Shown here: piece by piece, positions 20,401-29,559 of the stretch
Numbering within the stretch: the first letter of the stretch is position 1
Layout of the letters: every line of letters begins with the position of its first letter
Assembly (NCBI GenBank): GCA_018432315.1
Contig: JAHDLB010000010.1
Location: 62,001 to 126,000, forward strand
Direction of reading: 5' to 3'
Length of the DNA: 64,000 nucleotides
Origin: Anaerolineae bacterium
GTDB taxonomy: Bacteria > Chloroflexota > Anaerolineae > Aggregatilineales > Aggregatilineaceae
Notes under the pieces: generated by a model
Seen by the model: only the letters and a program-made list of their open reading frames with translations
Databases searched by the model: none
Told to the model about the DNA's origin: nothing
Translations under genes and position numbers: made by a program

Positions 20401-21540
20401 ATGGCGACGATTGGGATCGACTATACTGCCGCCCACGAACAGGGAGCCGGAATCGGGCGCTATGTGCGCGAGCTGATCCGGGCGCTGGCGGCGCACGACC
20501 GTTCCAGCCCGTACCGGCTGTTTGTGGCGGGCGCCACGCGCGACACGCTGCCGGCCCCGCCCGGCCCGAATTTCGACTGGCGACCGACGCGCATCACGCC
20601 GCGCTGGTTTGCCCGGCTCTGGCACCGGCTCCAGGTGCCGCTCGCGGTCGAGACGTTTACCGGGCGGGTGCGCCTGTTCCACGCCACGGATTTCACCCTG
20701 CCGCCGGTGCTGCCCGGCACGAAGACGCTGCTGACCGTGCACGACCTGTCGTTCGTGCGCGCGCCGGAAACCAGCACGCCGGTCCTGAAAGCCTACCTCG
20801 ACCGGGTCGTGCCGCGTTCCGCGAGGCGCGCGACACACGTCCTGGCCGACTCCCAGGCGACGAAAGACGACCTGATCGAGCTGTACGACCTGCCGCCGGA
20901 CAAGATCACCGTTCTGCTTAGCGGCGTGAACGCGGAGTTCAAGCCCGTCACCGGCGCGGAAACGCGCCGCGCGGTGCGACGCCGTTACGACATTCCGGAC
21001 AACCCATACATCCTGTCGATCGGGACGGTCCAGCCGCGCAAGAACTACGCCCGGCTGATCGCGGCACTGGGCGCGCTGGGTCCGGCGCACGAAGACATCC
21101 ACCTCGTGATCGCCGGGGGGCGGGGCTGGCTCGACAGCCCGATCTTCCAGGCGGTGTACGACCTGGGGCTGGAAGACCGGGTGCACTTCATTGGCTTTGC
21201 CCGCGACGAAGACCTGCCTGCGCTGTACAGCGACGCCGCGTGCCTGGCCTACCCGTCGCTGTACGAGGGGTTTGGGTTTCCCGTGCTGGAAGCGATGGCT
21301 TGCGCAACGCCCGTCGTTACCTCTACGATCTCTTCTATGCCGGAGGTTGCCGGAGAAGCGGCGCTGCTGGTCGATCCGTATGACGTCGAGGCGATTGCCG
21401 CGGCCATCGACCGGCTGCTGTCCGACAGCGCGCTGCGCGACTCCCTGATCCGGCAGGGGATCGAGCAGGCGGCGCGATTTACGTGGGACCGGACGGCGCG
21501 GCAGCTTCGCCAGATTTACGACCGCATGTTGTCCGTGTGA
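20401..21540 (+). CDS. Glycosyltransferase family 4 (GT-B fold)
   Basis: The 379-residue enzyme would transfer a sugar from a nucleotide donor onto a glycan at the cytoplasmic membrane face. The N-terminal acceptor half includes GAGIGRYVRELIRAL and LLTVHDLSFV. The donor-binding half has YILSIGTVQPRKN and the EX7E pair Glu289/Glu297 in YEGFGFPVLEAMA, followed by PVVTSTISSMPEVAGEAALL. It closes the glycan operon that begins with the UDP-xylose synthase. The donor could be UDP-xylose, but the sequence does not show this. Confidence 0.9.
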   Translation: MATIGIDYTAAHEQGAGIGRYVRELIRALAAHDRSSPYRLFVAGATRDTLPAPPGPNFDWRPTRITPRWFARLWHRLQVPLAVETFTGRVRLFHATDFTLPPVLPGTKTLLTVHDLSFVRAPETSTPVLKAYLDRVVPRSARRATHVLADSQATKDDLIELYDLPPDKITVLLSGVNAEFKPVTGAETRRAVRRRYDIPDNPYILSIGTVQPRKNYARLIAALGALGPAHEDIHLVIAGGRGWLDSPIFQAVYDLGLEDRVHFIGFARDEDLPALYSDAACLAYPSLYEGFGFPVLEAMACATPVVTSTISSMPEVAGEAALLVDPYDVEAIAAAIDRLLSDSALRDSLIRQGIEQAARFTWDRTARQLRQIYDRMLSV

Positions 21541-21553
21541 AGGGGGTTCGTTC

Positions 21554-21934
21554 ATGAGTACGGCCAAAGATCCCAACAAGCCGGTGTTCATCTACGACAC
21601 GTATGGTGACTGGCAGGCGACGAAGATCGGCGACGCGCTGTATTCCACGCGCGGCGAGTACATCGGCTACCTGGAAGGCGACGAGGTGTACAAGCGCGAT
21701 GGCGAGTGGATAGGGCGGCTCAGCAAGGATGGCCGCATCGTGCGCAAGCGCACCGAACGCCGCCGCCCGCTGCACCCGAACCCGCCGCCTGCGCCGCCCA
21801 AACCCGAACGGCTGCCCCCGCGCGCGCCGCTCCCGCCGATGATGGCCGAGCTGGGCTTCAGCACGGTGGACGTGTTGGACGAGGAGCCGGACATCTTCAA
21901 GCGGATGTCCGATCTCCGACCGGATCTCGACTGA
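21554..21934 (+). CDS. Small protein with Gly/Tyr-rich beta repeats, function unknown
   Basis: The 126-residue protein has short repeated beta-turn units in residues 8-58 (IYDTYGDWQATKIGDALY, then TRGEYIGYLEGDEVY, then RDGEWIGRLSKDGRIV). These resemble the small four-fold beta domains annotated as '4-fold beta flower', which I offer only as a possibility. A Pro-rich linker (67-97) and an acidic tail follow. It sits 13 bases after the glycosyltransferase and three bases before a thioesterase gene. Confidence 0.7.
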   Translation: MSTAKDPNKPVFIYDTYGDWQATKIGDALYSTRGEYIGYLEGDEVYKRDGEWIGRLSKDGRIVRKRTERRRPLHPNPPPAPPKPERLPPRAPLPPMMAELGFSTVDVLDEEPDIFKRMSDLRPDLD

Positions 21935-21936
21935 CC

Positions 21937-22461
21937 ATGAGCGAGAAAAAGCTGACTCCTAAGTGTGTGTCGGAATCGCGCGTCGTGCTCAGCACGCTGC
22001 TCAATCCGGAGCACGCCAACGCATTGGGCAACGTGCACGGCGGCGTGGTCATGAAGCTGGTCGACGAGGCGGGCGGGCTGGCCGCCATGCGACACGCCCG
22101 GCAGCCGGTGGTGACCGTGGCCATCGATTCGATGACGTTCGACGAGCCGATTTACGTGGGCAACATGATCACACTCACCGCCGAGCTGACCTACACGGGG
22201 CGCACGTCGATGGAGGTGCGCGTTTCGGTGACGGCGGAAGACCCGCTGACCGGCTCGACCGTGCCGACCAATCTGGCGTACCTGGTGTACGTCGCCATCG
22301 ACCGGCAGGGCCGGCCCTCGCCGGTGCCGCCGCTGTGCGTCGAAACGCCGGAAGAAGAGCTGCGCTTCCGGCAGGCCCAGGAGCGCCAGATCGAGCGCAA
22401 GAAGCGGCACCAGCGCGAGCAAGCGCTCGGCGAGCGGCGCGACGCGCCAGACAAAGGATGA
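21937..22461 (+). CDS. Hotdog-fold acyl-CoA thioesterase
   Basis: The 174-residue protein matches single-hotdog acyl-CoA thioesterases of the YciA/BACH type. NVHGGVVMKLVDEAGGLAAM contains the HGG-x3-K-x2-D core, and VTVAIDSMTFDEPIYVGNMI is the second conserved strand. It would hydrolyse acyl-CoA to free acid and CoA. The last ~30 residues are very rich in Arg, Gln and Glu and probably form a charged helix. The ATG lies three bases after the previous stop, and an AAA+ gene follows at once. Confidence 0.88.
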   Translation: MSEKKLTPKCVSESRVVLSTLLNPEHANALGNVHGGVVMKLVDEAGGLAAMRHARQPVVTVAIDSMTFDEPIYVGNMITLTAELTYTGRTSMEVRVSVTAEDPLTGSTVPTNLAYLVYVAIDRQGRPSPVPPLCVETPEEELRFRQAQERQIERKKRHQREQALGERRDAPDKG

Positions 22462-22465
22462 CGTG

Positions 22466-23656
22466 ATGTCACATGAATTATCCGACTTCGGGCAGGACAG
22501 CGAACGGTCGCGGCTACTGGACATGCTGAACAACGCGGGTGCGCGGCGCATCCTGCGCGAGCCCAGCCCGGACCTGGGGCTGGCCGAGCACCTGCCGTAC
22601 CCGTTTTTCGCGATGGTGGGGCAGATTGAAATGCGCACCGCGCTGCTGCTGTCGGTCATCAACCCGGCGGTGGGCGGCGTGCTGTTGATCGGGCCGCGCG
22701 GTACCGGCAAGACAACCTGCGTACGCAGCCTGACCGACCTGCTGCCGTACGTCGAGGTGAGCCTGTGCCCGGAGGGCTGTTTGTCGTCCGACCTGGACGA
22801 GGACGGCAACCCGGACGTTTGCGCGGACTGCCGCGCCAAGCTGGAGGCAGGCGAGCCGATCTCGACCTGGGACTCGGTCAAGCTGATCGAGCTGCCCCTC
22901 AACGCGCGGCTGGAGGACGTCGTCGGTGGCATCAACGAGCGCATCGCCGTGCAGCAGGGCCGCATCCGGCTGGAGCGGGGCATTCTGGCGCGCGCCGACC
23001 AGAATCTGCTGTACATCGACGAGGTCAACCTGCTGGACGACATCATCGTCGACGCGATACTCGACGCCGCCGCGCAGGGGAGCTACACCGTTCGCCGCGG
23101 CGCGATGGTGGGCACCTATCGCTCGCGCTTCGTGCTGATCGGCTCGATGAATCCGGAAGAGGGCCGCCTGCGCCCGCAGATCATGGACCGGTTCGGGCTG
23201 CGCGTGCCGGTGCAGGGATTGGTCGATCGCGAGGAACGGTTCGAGGTGTACCGGCGCGTGCGGCGCTACCAGACCAACCGGCGCAAGTTCCTGGCCGAGT
23301 GGGCGGCGCTGACCGCCGCCGCGCACGAAGACCTGCTGGCGGCGCGCGATCTGCTCAAGGCGACCGTCCTGAGCGATGCCGCGGTGGAGGTCGGGCTGGG
23401 ACTGGTGCAGGAATTGGGGATCGACTCGCACCGCGCCGAATACGCGATGTTCGAGGCGGCGCGGGCCCATGCCGCCGCCGACGGGCGCGACGTGGCGGAC
23501 GTGGGCGACATTCGCGCCGTGGCGCCGATGGCGCTCCGCCAGCGCCGCAGCCAGTTCATGGTCGATTTCTTCGCCCAGCAGGACGAAGAAGACCGGACGA
23601 TCCGCGAGCGGATCGACGCGCTGGTCGCGGATGGCGACGGCGGCAGGGGGCGCTGA
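22466..23656 (+). CDS. Magnesium-chelatase-type AAA+ ATPase (subunit I-like), orphan
   Basis: The 396-residue protein is an AAA+ ATPase of the ChlI/BchI group. Walker A is GPRGTGKT at 76-83, Walker B is LLYIDEVNLLDD, and sensor-type GSMNPEEGRLRPQ follows. Four cysteines (101, 105, 119, 122) in a C-x3-C...C-x2-C pattern could bind zinc. ChlI works with ChlD and ChlH to insert Mg into protoporphyrin, but neither partner is here, so a role as a MoxR/ChlI-like remodelling ATPase is equally possible. GTG at 22463 is an alternative start; AAAGGA upstream fits the ATG at 22466. A membrane protein gene follows after three bases. Confidence 0.85.
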   Translation: MSHELSDFGQDSERSRLLDMLNNAGARRILREPSPDLGLAEHLPYPFFAMVGQIEMRTALLLSVINPAVGGVLLIGPRGTGKTTCVRSLTDLLPYVEVSLCPEGCLSSDLDEDGNPDVCADCRAKLEAGEPISTWDSVKLIELPLNARLEDVVGGINERIAVQQGRIRLERGILARADQNLLYIDEVNLLDDIIVDAILDAAAQGSYTVRRGAMVGTYRSRFVLIGSMNPEEGRLRPQIMDRFGLRVPVQGLVDREERFEVYRRVRRYQTNRRKFLAEWAALTAAAHEDLLAARDLLKATVLSDAAVEVGLGLVQELGIDSHRAEYAMFEAARAHAAADGRDVADVGDIRAVAPMALRQRRSQFMVDFFAQQDEEDRTIRERIDALVADGDGGRGR

Positions 23657-23659
23657 CCG

Positions 23660-24292
23660 GTGGCGAAACGGGCGGGCTGGATCATCGCGTGCGTGGCTGC
23701 AGGAGTCGTGTTCTATCTCCTGCCGTGGACCGATCACGTCACGGCGGGCTTCACCATGAATGGGTTCGACCTGGCCGAGTGGTCCAGCCTGCACCCGGCG
23801 GTGCGGTCCAGCTCGCCCGCCATGCTGACCAGTTTCCTGCTGCGCGCGCCGCTGGTGGCGCTGGCGGCTGTGCTCGCGCTGGCGGCCCAGGCGCTGCCCC
23901 ATGCGCGGCTGCGCTGGCTGGTGTGGTGTGGCGCGGCGGCGCTGGTGGTACGCTTGCTGCCCCCGGCGGAGTTGTTCACAGGCGCGAGGGACGATCCCAA
24001 CTATCGCCAGATGCTGCTGCTGTCGGTGGTGGGGTTCGGGCTGGTGGTGGCGGCGATCCCGTTGGGCGTGCTGCCCGACCGCGTCCGGCGCGGGCTGGTG
24101 GCGGCGCTGTGGGCCGCGGGGGCGGCTGCCGGTGGCGCGGGCCTCTCGCGGGCGTGGACGCTGCTGGACAATTTCGAGATCGACGTGACGACCGGGCCCG
24201 GCGTGATCGGCTTCGTGGGCGTGTCGGCGCTGGCGGCTGTGCTCGCGCTGTGGCCCCGTGGCTTGCCGGGCGAAAACAAAAAGGGCGGTTGA
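23660..24292 (+). CDS. Hypothetical multi-pass membrane protein
   Basis: The 210-residue protein starts with GTG three bases after the AAA+ gene. It has about six hydrophobic segments (near 5-22, 58-80, 83-100, 119-139, 145-165 and 178-200). An extracytoplasmic loop contains LPWTDHVTAGFTMNGFDLAE. I do not recognise the family. The tight spacing suggests that it works with the ATPase. Its last codons lie inside the terminator that serves the opposite-strand acyl-carrier-protein gene. Confidence 0.75.
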   Translation: MAKRAGWIIACVAAGVVFYLLPWTDHVTAGFTMNGFDLAEWSSLHPAVRSSSPAMLTSFLLRAPLVALAAVLALAAQALPHARLRWLVWCGAAALVVRLLPPAELFTGARDDPNYRQMLLLSVVGFGLVVAAIPLGVLPDRVRRGLVAALWAAGAAAGGAGLSRAWTLLDNFEIDVTTGPGVIGFVGVSALAAVLALWPRGLPGENKKGG

Positions 24293-24307
24293 CTGACGTC
24301 AATCGCC
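24273..24307 (-). terminator. Intrinsic terminator of the acyl carrier protein gene, overlapping the convergent coding end
   Basis: On the minus strand GGCGATTGAC pairs with GTCAACCGCC (24307-24298 with 24293-24284, one mismatch) around a four-base loop. CTTTTTGTTTT follows. The stem covers the stop codon of the convergent membrane-protein gene. Confidence 0.75.
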
Positions 24308-24357
24308 TCGTGCTCACAGCATATGCTGGTGCTCGCCAGGCCAAGCGCCCGACCGAG

Positions 24358-24597
24358 CTATTTGTTCATTTCGTTGTCGATGTACGAGATGGCGTCGCCG
24401 ACAGTCGTGATTTCCTGGGCTTTCTCATCCGAAATCTCGCCGCCGAATTCATCCTCGAAGGCCATGATGAGTTCGACGAGGTCGAGTGAATCTGCTTCGA
24501 GATCTTCACGGAAGCGCGCTTCGGGGGTGACCTTATCGGCATCCACGCCCAGCAATTCCACGATAATGTTCGTCACGCGTTCCTGCGTAGTCGCCAT
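24358..24597 (-). CDS. acpP: Acyl carrier protein
   Basis: The 79-residue acidic protein carries the growing acyl chain in fatty acid synthesis. [11 protein letters not shown] contains Ser37, the phosphopantetheine attachment site. Length and the sequence from [12 protein letters not shown] to the C-terminal [10 protein letters not shown] are typical. GGAGG lies about nine bases before the ATG. It is a single gene with its own promoter and terminator and no fab genes beside it. Confidence 0.96.
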   Translation of the reverse strand: MATTQERVTNIIVELLGVDADKVTPEARFREDLEADSLDLVELIMAFEDEFGGEISDEKAQEITTVGDAISYIDNEMNK

Positions 24598-24641
24598 GTC
24601 TGAATACCTCCAGTGTGTATGTGGCTTGTACCTGATGCAGC

Positions 24642-24650
24642 ATTATACCA
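24642..24650 (-). promoter_or_regulatory. Extended -10 promoter of acpP
   Basis: The minus strand reads TGGTATAAT, a perfect extended -10, about 45 bases before the acpP ATG. No good -35 is seen 16-18 bases upstream, which fits an extended -10 promoter. Confidence 0.6.
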
Positions 24651-24783
24651 AGTGCTGGCTTATTGTACCCCAGCAACTGTACACCGAACAGGCCACTTCT
24701 GCTATATTCTGTTCGAGTGTTTGCCATGAGAGGGGCTGGATTGTGACGCCCAGCACACCTACATCACGAAGGAACACCGCCTG

Positions 24784-25827
24784 ATGCCAAAAGTTACGGG
24801 CGCAGAGCAGACCGAGCGCCGAAAAGACGACCATATCCGGATCAATCTCGAAGAGGAGGTGCAGTTTCCGCGCGTGACGACCGGGTTGGAGCGCTACCGG
24901 TTCATGCACCAGGCTGTGCCGGAGCTGGACCTGGACGCGGTCAGTACGGAAACGACGCTGTTTGGCCGCCGCCTCGACAGCCCGCTGCTGATCTCGTCGA
25001 TGACCGGCGGGACGGAGCGCGCCCAACTGATCAACCGGGCGCTGGCCGAGGCCGCGCAGGAGGCGCGGATCGCGATGGGGCTGGGATCGCAGCGCGCCGC
25101 CATCGAGGATGGCTCGCTGGATATTACCTACCGCGTGCGCGAGATCGCGCCGGATGTGCTGCTGTTCGCCAACCTGGGCGCCGTCCAGCTCAATTACGGC
25201 TACGGGATCGACGAGTGCCGCCGCGCCGTCGATCTGCTCCAGGCCGACGCGCTGATCCTGCACCTGAACGCCGTGCAGGAGGCGGTCCAACCGGAAGGCG
25301 ACACGCGCTTCGAGGGCCTGCTGCGGCGCATCGAGACGGTGTGCCGCCAGCTTGAGGTGCCGGTGATCGCCAAAGAGGTCGGGTGGGGAATCTCGGCCCA
25401 GGCGGCGCGGCAACTGGCCTCTGCGGGCGTCGCGGCTATCGACGTGGCCGGGGCGGGGGGCACGTCGTGGAGCGAGGTCGAATATCACCGCGCGCCGGGA
25501 GCCCGCCACGCGAACGTGGCCCGCGCCTTCGCGGATTGGGGCATTCCGACCGCCGACAGCATCGGCTACGTGCGCGAGGGAGCGCCCGGCCTGCCGGTCA
25601 TCGCCAGCGGGGGCCTGCGCGATGGTGTGGACGTCGCCAAGTGCATCGCGCTGGGAGCGGAGCTGGGCGGCATCGCGGGGCCGTTCTTGCGGGCCGCAGC
25701 GGAGTCATTGGACGCCGTCCGGGACCTGATCTGGGAGCTGACGACGCAGCTCCGGATCGCGATGTTCGCCAGCGGGGCCGCGTCGATCGCGGCGCTCCAA
25801 CAGACGCCGCTGGTGCGCATCGATTAG
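24784..25827 (+). CDS. fni: Type 2 isopentenyl-diphosphate delta-isomerase
   Basis: The 347-residue FMN-dependent enzyme interconverts isopentenyl and dimethylallyl diphosphate for isoprenoid synthesis. Signatures seen are [13 protein letters not shown] at the N-terminus, [43 protein letters not shown] and the flavin phosphate site [27 protein letters not shown] site precedes the ATG. It is divergent from acpP, and its stop overlaps the end of the convergent lipoprotein gene by four bases. Confidence 0.95.
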   Translation: MPKVTGAEQTERRKDDHIRINLEEEVQFPRVTTGLERYRFMHQAVPELDLDAVSTETTLFGRRLDSPLLISSMTGGTERAQLINRALAEAAQEARIAMGLGSQRAAIEDGSLDITYRVREIAPDVLLFANLGAVQLNYGYGIDECRRAVDLLQADALILHLNAVQEAVQPEGDTRFEGLLRRIETVCRQLEVPVIAKEVGWGISAQAARQLASAGVAAIDVAGAGGTSWSEVEYHRAPGARHANVARAFADWGIPTADSIGYVREGAPGLPVIASGGLRDGVDVAKCIALGAELGGIAGPFLRAAAESLDAVRDLIWELTTQLRIAMFASGAASIAALQQTPLVRID

Positions 25828-26306
25828 CGTTGGATGTCCGCGAGCAATTCGGCGGCGCTGCGCAAGGAGTCCTCCGCGGCCCGCACCGCCAGCCGCCCCT
25901 CGTTGATCGCGGCGGGGTCGGGGATCGGGCGCGGGTTGGCGCACTCGGCTTTCCACAGCGTGACGGCACCCTCGATGTCGATCGCGGCGCGTCGGAGCCG
26001 TTCGGCCAGTTCCTCGTATGTATCCGCCTCTCCGGCGGAGATGCTCTCGGGCGGCGTGACTGCCGGATACTCTCCACAGGCCACCTGCTCGCCCGCGGCC
26101 AGGTCCTCCCAGATCTGCGTGATGGCCCGGTGCGACGCTTGCAGGGACTCGAAATCGCGCTGGAGATCGATCAGGACCGGCGACAGGGTGCTGATCGCCT
26201 GGGGCGGGGTGGTAGCCGGAGTCTCGCGTGTGGGACGCGCCGCGTCGTCCTCGCCACAGGCGCTGGCGATCAGCGCGCAGCACACCAGGAACCAGAGTCG
26301 CCGCAT
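25824..26306 (-). CDS. Small lipoprotein, function unknown
   Basis: The 160-residue protein begins [17 protein letters not shown], a lipoprotein signal with Cys17. A start five residues further upstream (26321) would overlap the hemW end and place charges before the signal, so 26306 is preferred. The mature part is helical and rich in Ala, Glu and Arg, with two cysteines (in VACGEYP and KAECANP). It begins 11 bases after hemW and is probably co-transcribed. Confidence 0.7.
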   Translation of the reverse strand: MRRLWFLVCCALIASACGEDDAARPTRETPATTPPQAISTLSPVLIDLQRDFESLQASHRAITQIWEDLAAGEQVACGEYPAVTPPESISAGEADTYEELAERLRRAAIDIEGAVTLWKAECANPRPIPDPAAINEGRLAVRAAEDSLRSAAELLADIQR

Positions 26307-26317
26307 ATGCCCATCCC

Positions 26318-27511
26318 TCACACAAACGCTGCGAATACGTGATTGCCGAGCAGCCGCCCGCGCGGAGTCAGGCGCACGCGATCATCCGGCGTGCGCTCGA
26401 TCAGCCCGGCGGCCAACAGGGCGGCCAGTTCCGCGCCGAACACGTCCCACAGATCGCGCCCGTACCGCGCGCGAAAATCCGCCGCCGCTACGCCTTCCCC
26501 GGTCAGCCGCAGTCCCATGATCATGTGCTCGGTCATAGCGGTTTGCGCGTCGATCGGTTCGCTCTCGACCGCCGCCGCGGACAGGGGATACGCCAGCGGC
26601 GCGCCCTGCGCCTCGATACGCGCGATGTACTCCGCCGGGAGCAGCACGGTGCTGTAGCGGGTTCGCGCCGCGTAACCGTGCGCGCCCGCGCCGAGTCCCA
26701 GGTAGGGCAGGTTGCGCCAGTAGTGCAGGTTGTGCCGGGATTCGCGGCCTGGCCGGCTCCAGTTGCTGATCTCGTACTGGGCGAATCCCTGCGCGACCAG
26801 GTAGCCGGTCGCCCATTCGATCATATCGGCGGCGCGGTCCGGGTTCGGCGCGGCGAGTGCCCCCCGCTCGATCCAGCGCTGCATCGGCGTGCCGTCCTCG
26901 ATGCCGAGGCTGTACATCGACAGGTGATCTGGATTCATCGCCAGCGCGGCGCGCAGGCTGTGCTGCCACGTGGACAGCGATTGGCCCGGAACGCCGTAGA
27001 TCAGGTCGAGGCTGATGTTGGCGAACCCGGCGCGGCGGGCGAGGGCCACCGTGCGCCGGACGTCTTCCACGTCGTGGCGACGGGCGAACAGGCGCAGCTC
27101 GCCGGCGTCGGCGGACTGCATCCCGATGCTCAGCCGGTTCACGCCCGCGCGGCGCAGGTCGCGCAGCGTCGACTCGTCCACCGTGCCGGGGTTGGCCTCG
27201 AGCGTGATCTCCGGATCGGGCAGCAGGGTGACGATCTCACCGGCGCGGCGAATGAACGACCGGATCGCGTCCGGTGGGACGAGGCTGGGCGTGCCGCCGC
27301 CGAAGTAAATCGTGGCGACGGGGGCCTCCGCCTGGGGGCCGACGAACGCCAGCTCGCGCTCCAGCGCCCGCATATAACGTAAGATAAGATTGTTTTGCCC
27401 GGTATAAGTATTAAAGGCACAATACGTGCAGCGCGTCTGGCAGAACGGGATGTGGACGTAGAGCGCCAGGGAAGCGGGCGGGGTAATCATCGATGTGGGC
27501 TGCGTCGTCAT
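26318..27511 (-). CDS. hemW: HemW-like radical SAM heme chaperone
   Basis: About 397 residues. LYVHIPFCQTRCTYCAF has the C-x3-C-x2-C radical SAM cluster followed by Phe, which is the HemW rather than the HemN pattern (HemN has a fourth Cys). IYFGGGTPSLVP, ITLEANPGT, NRLSIGMQS and LDLIYGVPGQ are the usual following motifs. HemW binds heme and delivers it to target proteins. The start is uncertain: ATGs at 27559, 27511 and 27490 are in frame, none has a strong ribosome-binding site, and the family normally begins about ten residues before LYVHIPF. Confidence 0.88.
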   Translation of the reverse strand: MTTQPTSMITPPASLALYVHIPFCQTRCTYCAFNTYTGQNNLILRYMRALERELAFVGPQAEAPVATIYFGGGTPSLVPPDAIRSFIRRAGEIVTLLPDPEITLEANPGTVDESTLRDLRRAGVNRLSIGMQSADAGELRLFARRHDVEDVRRTVALARRAGFANISLDLIYGVPGQSLSTWQHSLRAALAMNPDHLSMYSLGIEDGTPMQRWIERGALAAPNPDRAADMIEWATGYLVAQGFAQYEISNWSRPGRESRHNLHYWRNLPYLGLGAGAHGYAARTRYSTVLLPAEYIARIEAQGAPLAYPLSAAAVESEPIDAQTAMTEHMIMGLRLTGEGVAAADFRARYGRDLWDVFGAELAALLAAGLIERTPDDRVRLTPRGRLLGNHVFAAFV

Positions 27512-27568
27512 GGTGCGGGCACATGGATTGTCCCGCTGTTGGGCCAATTGCGGGAACATAGTCGGGCC

Positions 27569-27596
27569 ACTATAATAACCTAACATTCGCAAGCAA
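27569..27596 (-). promoter_or_regulatory. Possible promoter of hemW
   Basis: On the minus strand TATAGT (27574-27569) is a good -10, and TTGCTT (27596-27591) is a weak -35 at a 16-base spacing. Transcription would start near 27562, so longer upstream hemW starts are excluded. Confidence 0.4.
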
Positions 27597-27630
27597 TTAT
27601 CTCACATTTGTTTATCCAAGGGTATGCTCG

Positions 27631-29541
27631 ATGATTGACACGCAGAAATTCGCCAAGAATCCACCCGAGCAACCATCAGGTGAGGGGGCGCTTCAGCCCG
27701 GTTCTGTACTTCAGGGACGTTACCGGATCACCGGCGTGATCGGTGTGGGGGGGATGGGGTCGGTCTACCAGGCGCGCGACCTGCGTTTTCCGAACGTGGT
27801 GCGGCACGTAGCCGTCAAAGAAATGCTCAACCTGACGACCGACCAAAGCATGCGGGAGATGACGCTGCGCACCTTCGAGCGCGAGTCGGACATGCTGGCA
27901 TCGCTCAGCCATCCCGCGGTGCCGGAGATCTACGACTACTTCTCGAGCAAGGACCGCGCCTACCTGGTGATGGAATACATCAACGGGCGCGATCTCGAGG
28001 CCATCGTCAACTCGATGGGCGACTTCCTGCCGGTCGAGACGGTGTTGCAGTGGGCCCTCGAATTGTGCGACGTGCTGGGGTATCTGCATCTCCACGAGCC
28101 GGAGCCGATCATCTTCCGTGACGTCAAGCCTTCCAACATCATGATCGACCAGCATGGGCGCCTGAGACTGGTCGACTTTGGCATCGCCAAGACGTTCCAG
28201 GTGGGCCAGAAGGGCACCATGATCGGGACCGAAGGCTATTCGGCGCCGGAGCAGTATCGCGGTGAGGCCAGCCCGTCCAGCGACGTGTACGGCATCGGCG
28301 CGACGATGCACCACATCCTGACGCGCCGTGACCCGCGCCTGGAGCCGCCGTTCACGTTCGCCGACCGCCCGATCCAGGAGATCAACCCGCGTGTTCCCGC
28401 CGGTTTCGAAGCGGTGATCATGCGCGCGCTCAGCTTCGATCCAACCGAGCGCTATACGAACGCCGCCGAGATGAAAGAAGAGCTGGACAAGCTGACCCGT
28501 CCTGGCTTGAACGGGCAGCCTGTCGGCCTGGCCGGCGAAAAAGCGGAAAGCATGGCCGACTGGGGCCCGGTTGGGACGGGGGCTACCGTGGTCTGGCGCT
28601 TCCAGTGCGAAGACGAAGTGCGGTCCTCGCCGGTAGTCCACCGTGGCACGCTGTACGTCGGCGCGTACGACAATAACCTGTACGCGATCAACACGGCGGA
28701 TGGGTCGTTCCGCTGGAAGTATCCGACGGACGAGGGGATTTCGTCGTCGCCGGCGGTGGCCGGTGAGGAAAACCTGGTCCTGTTCGGGTCGTTGGATCAC
28801 CTGTTGTACGCGGTTGACCTGCGCGGCGGGCAGCTCAGTTGGACGGTCCCGACGCAAGGCCCCGTCCAGTCCTCGCCCTCGATCGCGCATGGACACGTGT
28901 TCTTTGGCAGCGACGACGGCAACCTGTACGCCGTCCGGCTGTCAACCGGGCGCGTGCAGTGGAAGTGGGCCGGCGGGTCACCCATCCGGTCGCGGCCCCT
29001 GGTCACCGGGGAACTGATCATCATCGGGCTGGAATCCGGCGAGGTAATCGGGCTGGACCTGTCCGGGCAGGTGGTGTGGCGCTTCAAAGCCAAGCGTGCG
29101 GTGACGTCCTCCCCCACGGCGCACGAGGGGCTGGTCTTCTTCGGCTCGCTCGACTGGCACGTGTACGCGCTGGATATCGATCGCGGCTGGAAAGTGTGGA
29201 CGCACCGCACCAATAAGCCGGTCGTGTCGTCGCCCGCTCACGGCGAAGACAAAATCTTCGTCGGCTCGGTGGACGGCAGCATGTATGGGATCGATGCCGG
29301 GAGCGGCAAAGAGCGCTGGCGATTCGAGACCGAGGGGCAGATCACTTCGTCGCCGGCCTATGCGGGTGGGGCGGTTTACTTCGGCGGGATTGACGGAAAA
29401 GTCTACAGCCTGGAAGCCAAAAGCGGTCGTCTGCGTTGGAGTTTCGAGACGAACGGCCCGGTTCCGTCGTCGCCGACGGTTGTCGATGATGTTGTATATA
29501 TTGGGTCTATGGACCGCTGCATTTATGCCCTGAAGGCGTAA
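27631..29541 (+). CDS. Serine/threonine protein kinase fused to an eight-repeat PQQ-type propeller
   Basis: The 636-residue protein has a Hanks-type kinase domain (residues 31-290). The Gly loop is GVGGMGSVY, the ATP Lys is Lys63, the catalytic loop is FRDVKPSN with Asp164 (His of HRD replaced by Phe), and DFG is at 182-184. APE is intact as SAPEQY. From residue 320 to the end there are eight repeats of about 40 residues with the PQQ/WD-type pattern WRF...SSPVV...LYVG..DNNLYAI. There is no membrane segment or signal peptide, so the propeller is probably a cytoplasmic protein-binding platform. A PP2C gene follows after 18 bases. Confidence 0.92.
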   Translation: MIDTQKFAKNPPEQPSGEGALQPGSVLQGRYRITGVIGVGGMGSVYQARDLRFPNVVRHVAVKEMLNLTTDQSMREMTLRTFERESDMLASLSHPAVPEIYDYFSSKDRAYLVMEYINGRDLEAIVNSMGDFLPVETVLQWALELCDVLGYLHLHEPEPIIFRDVKPSNIMIDQHGRLRLVDFGIAKTFQVGQKGTMIGTEGYSAPEQYRGEASPSSDVYGIGATMHHILTRRDPRLEPPFTFADRPIQEINPRVPAGFEAVIMRALSFDPTERYTNAAEMKEELDKLTRPGLNGQPVGLAGEKAESMADWGPVGTGATVVWRFQCEDEVRSSPVVHRGTLYVGAYDNNLYAINTADGSFRWKYPTDEGISSSPAVAGEENLVLFGSLDHLLYAVDLRGGQLSWTVPTQGPVQSSPSIAHGHVFFGSDDGNLYAVRLSTGRVQWKWAGGSPIRSRPLVTGELIIIGLESGEVIGLDLSGQVVWRFKAKRAVTSSPTAHEGLVFFGSLDWHVYALDIDRGWKVWTHRTNKPVVSSPAHGEDKIFVGSVDGSMYGIDAGSGKERWRFETEGQITSSPAYAGGAVYFGGIDGKVYSLEAKSGRLRWSFETNGPVPSSPTVVDDVVYIGSMDRCIYALKA

Positions 29542-29559
29542 CGTATCGGAGAACAGAGT

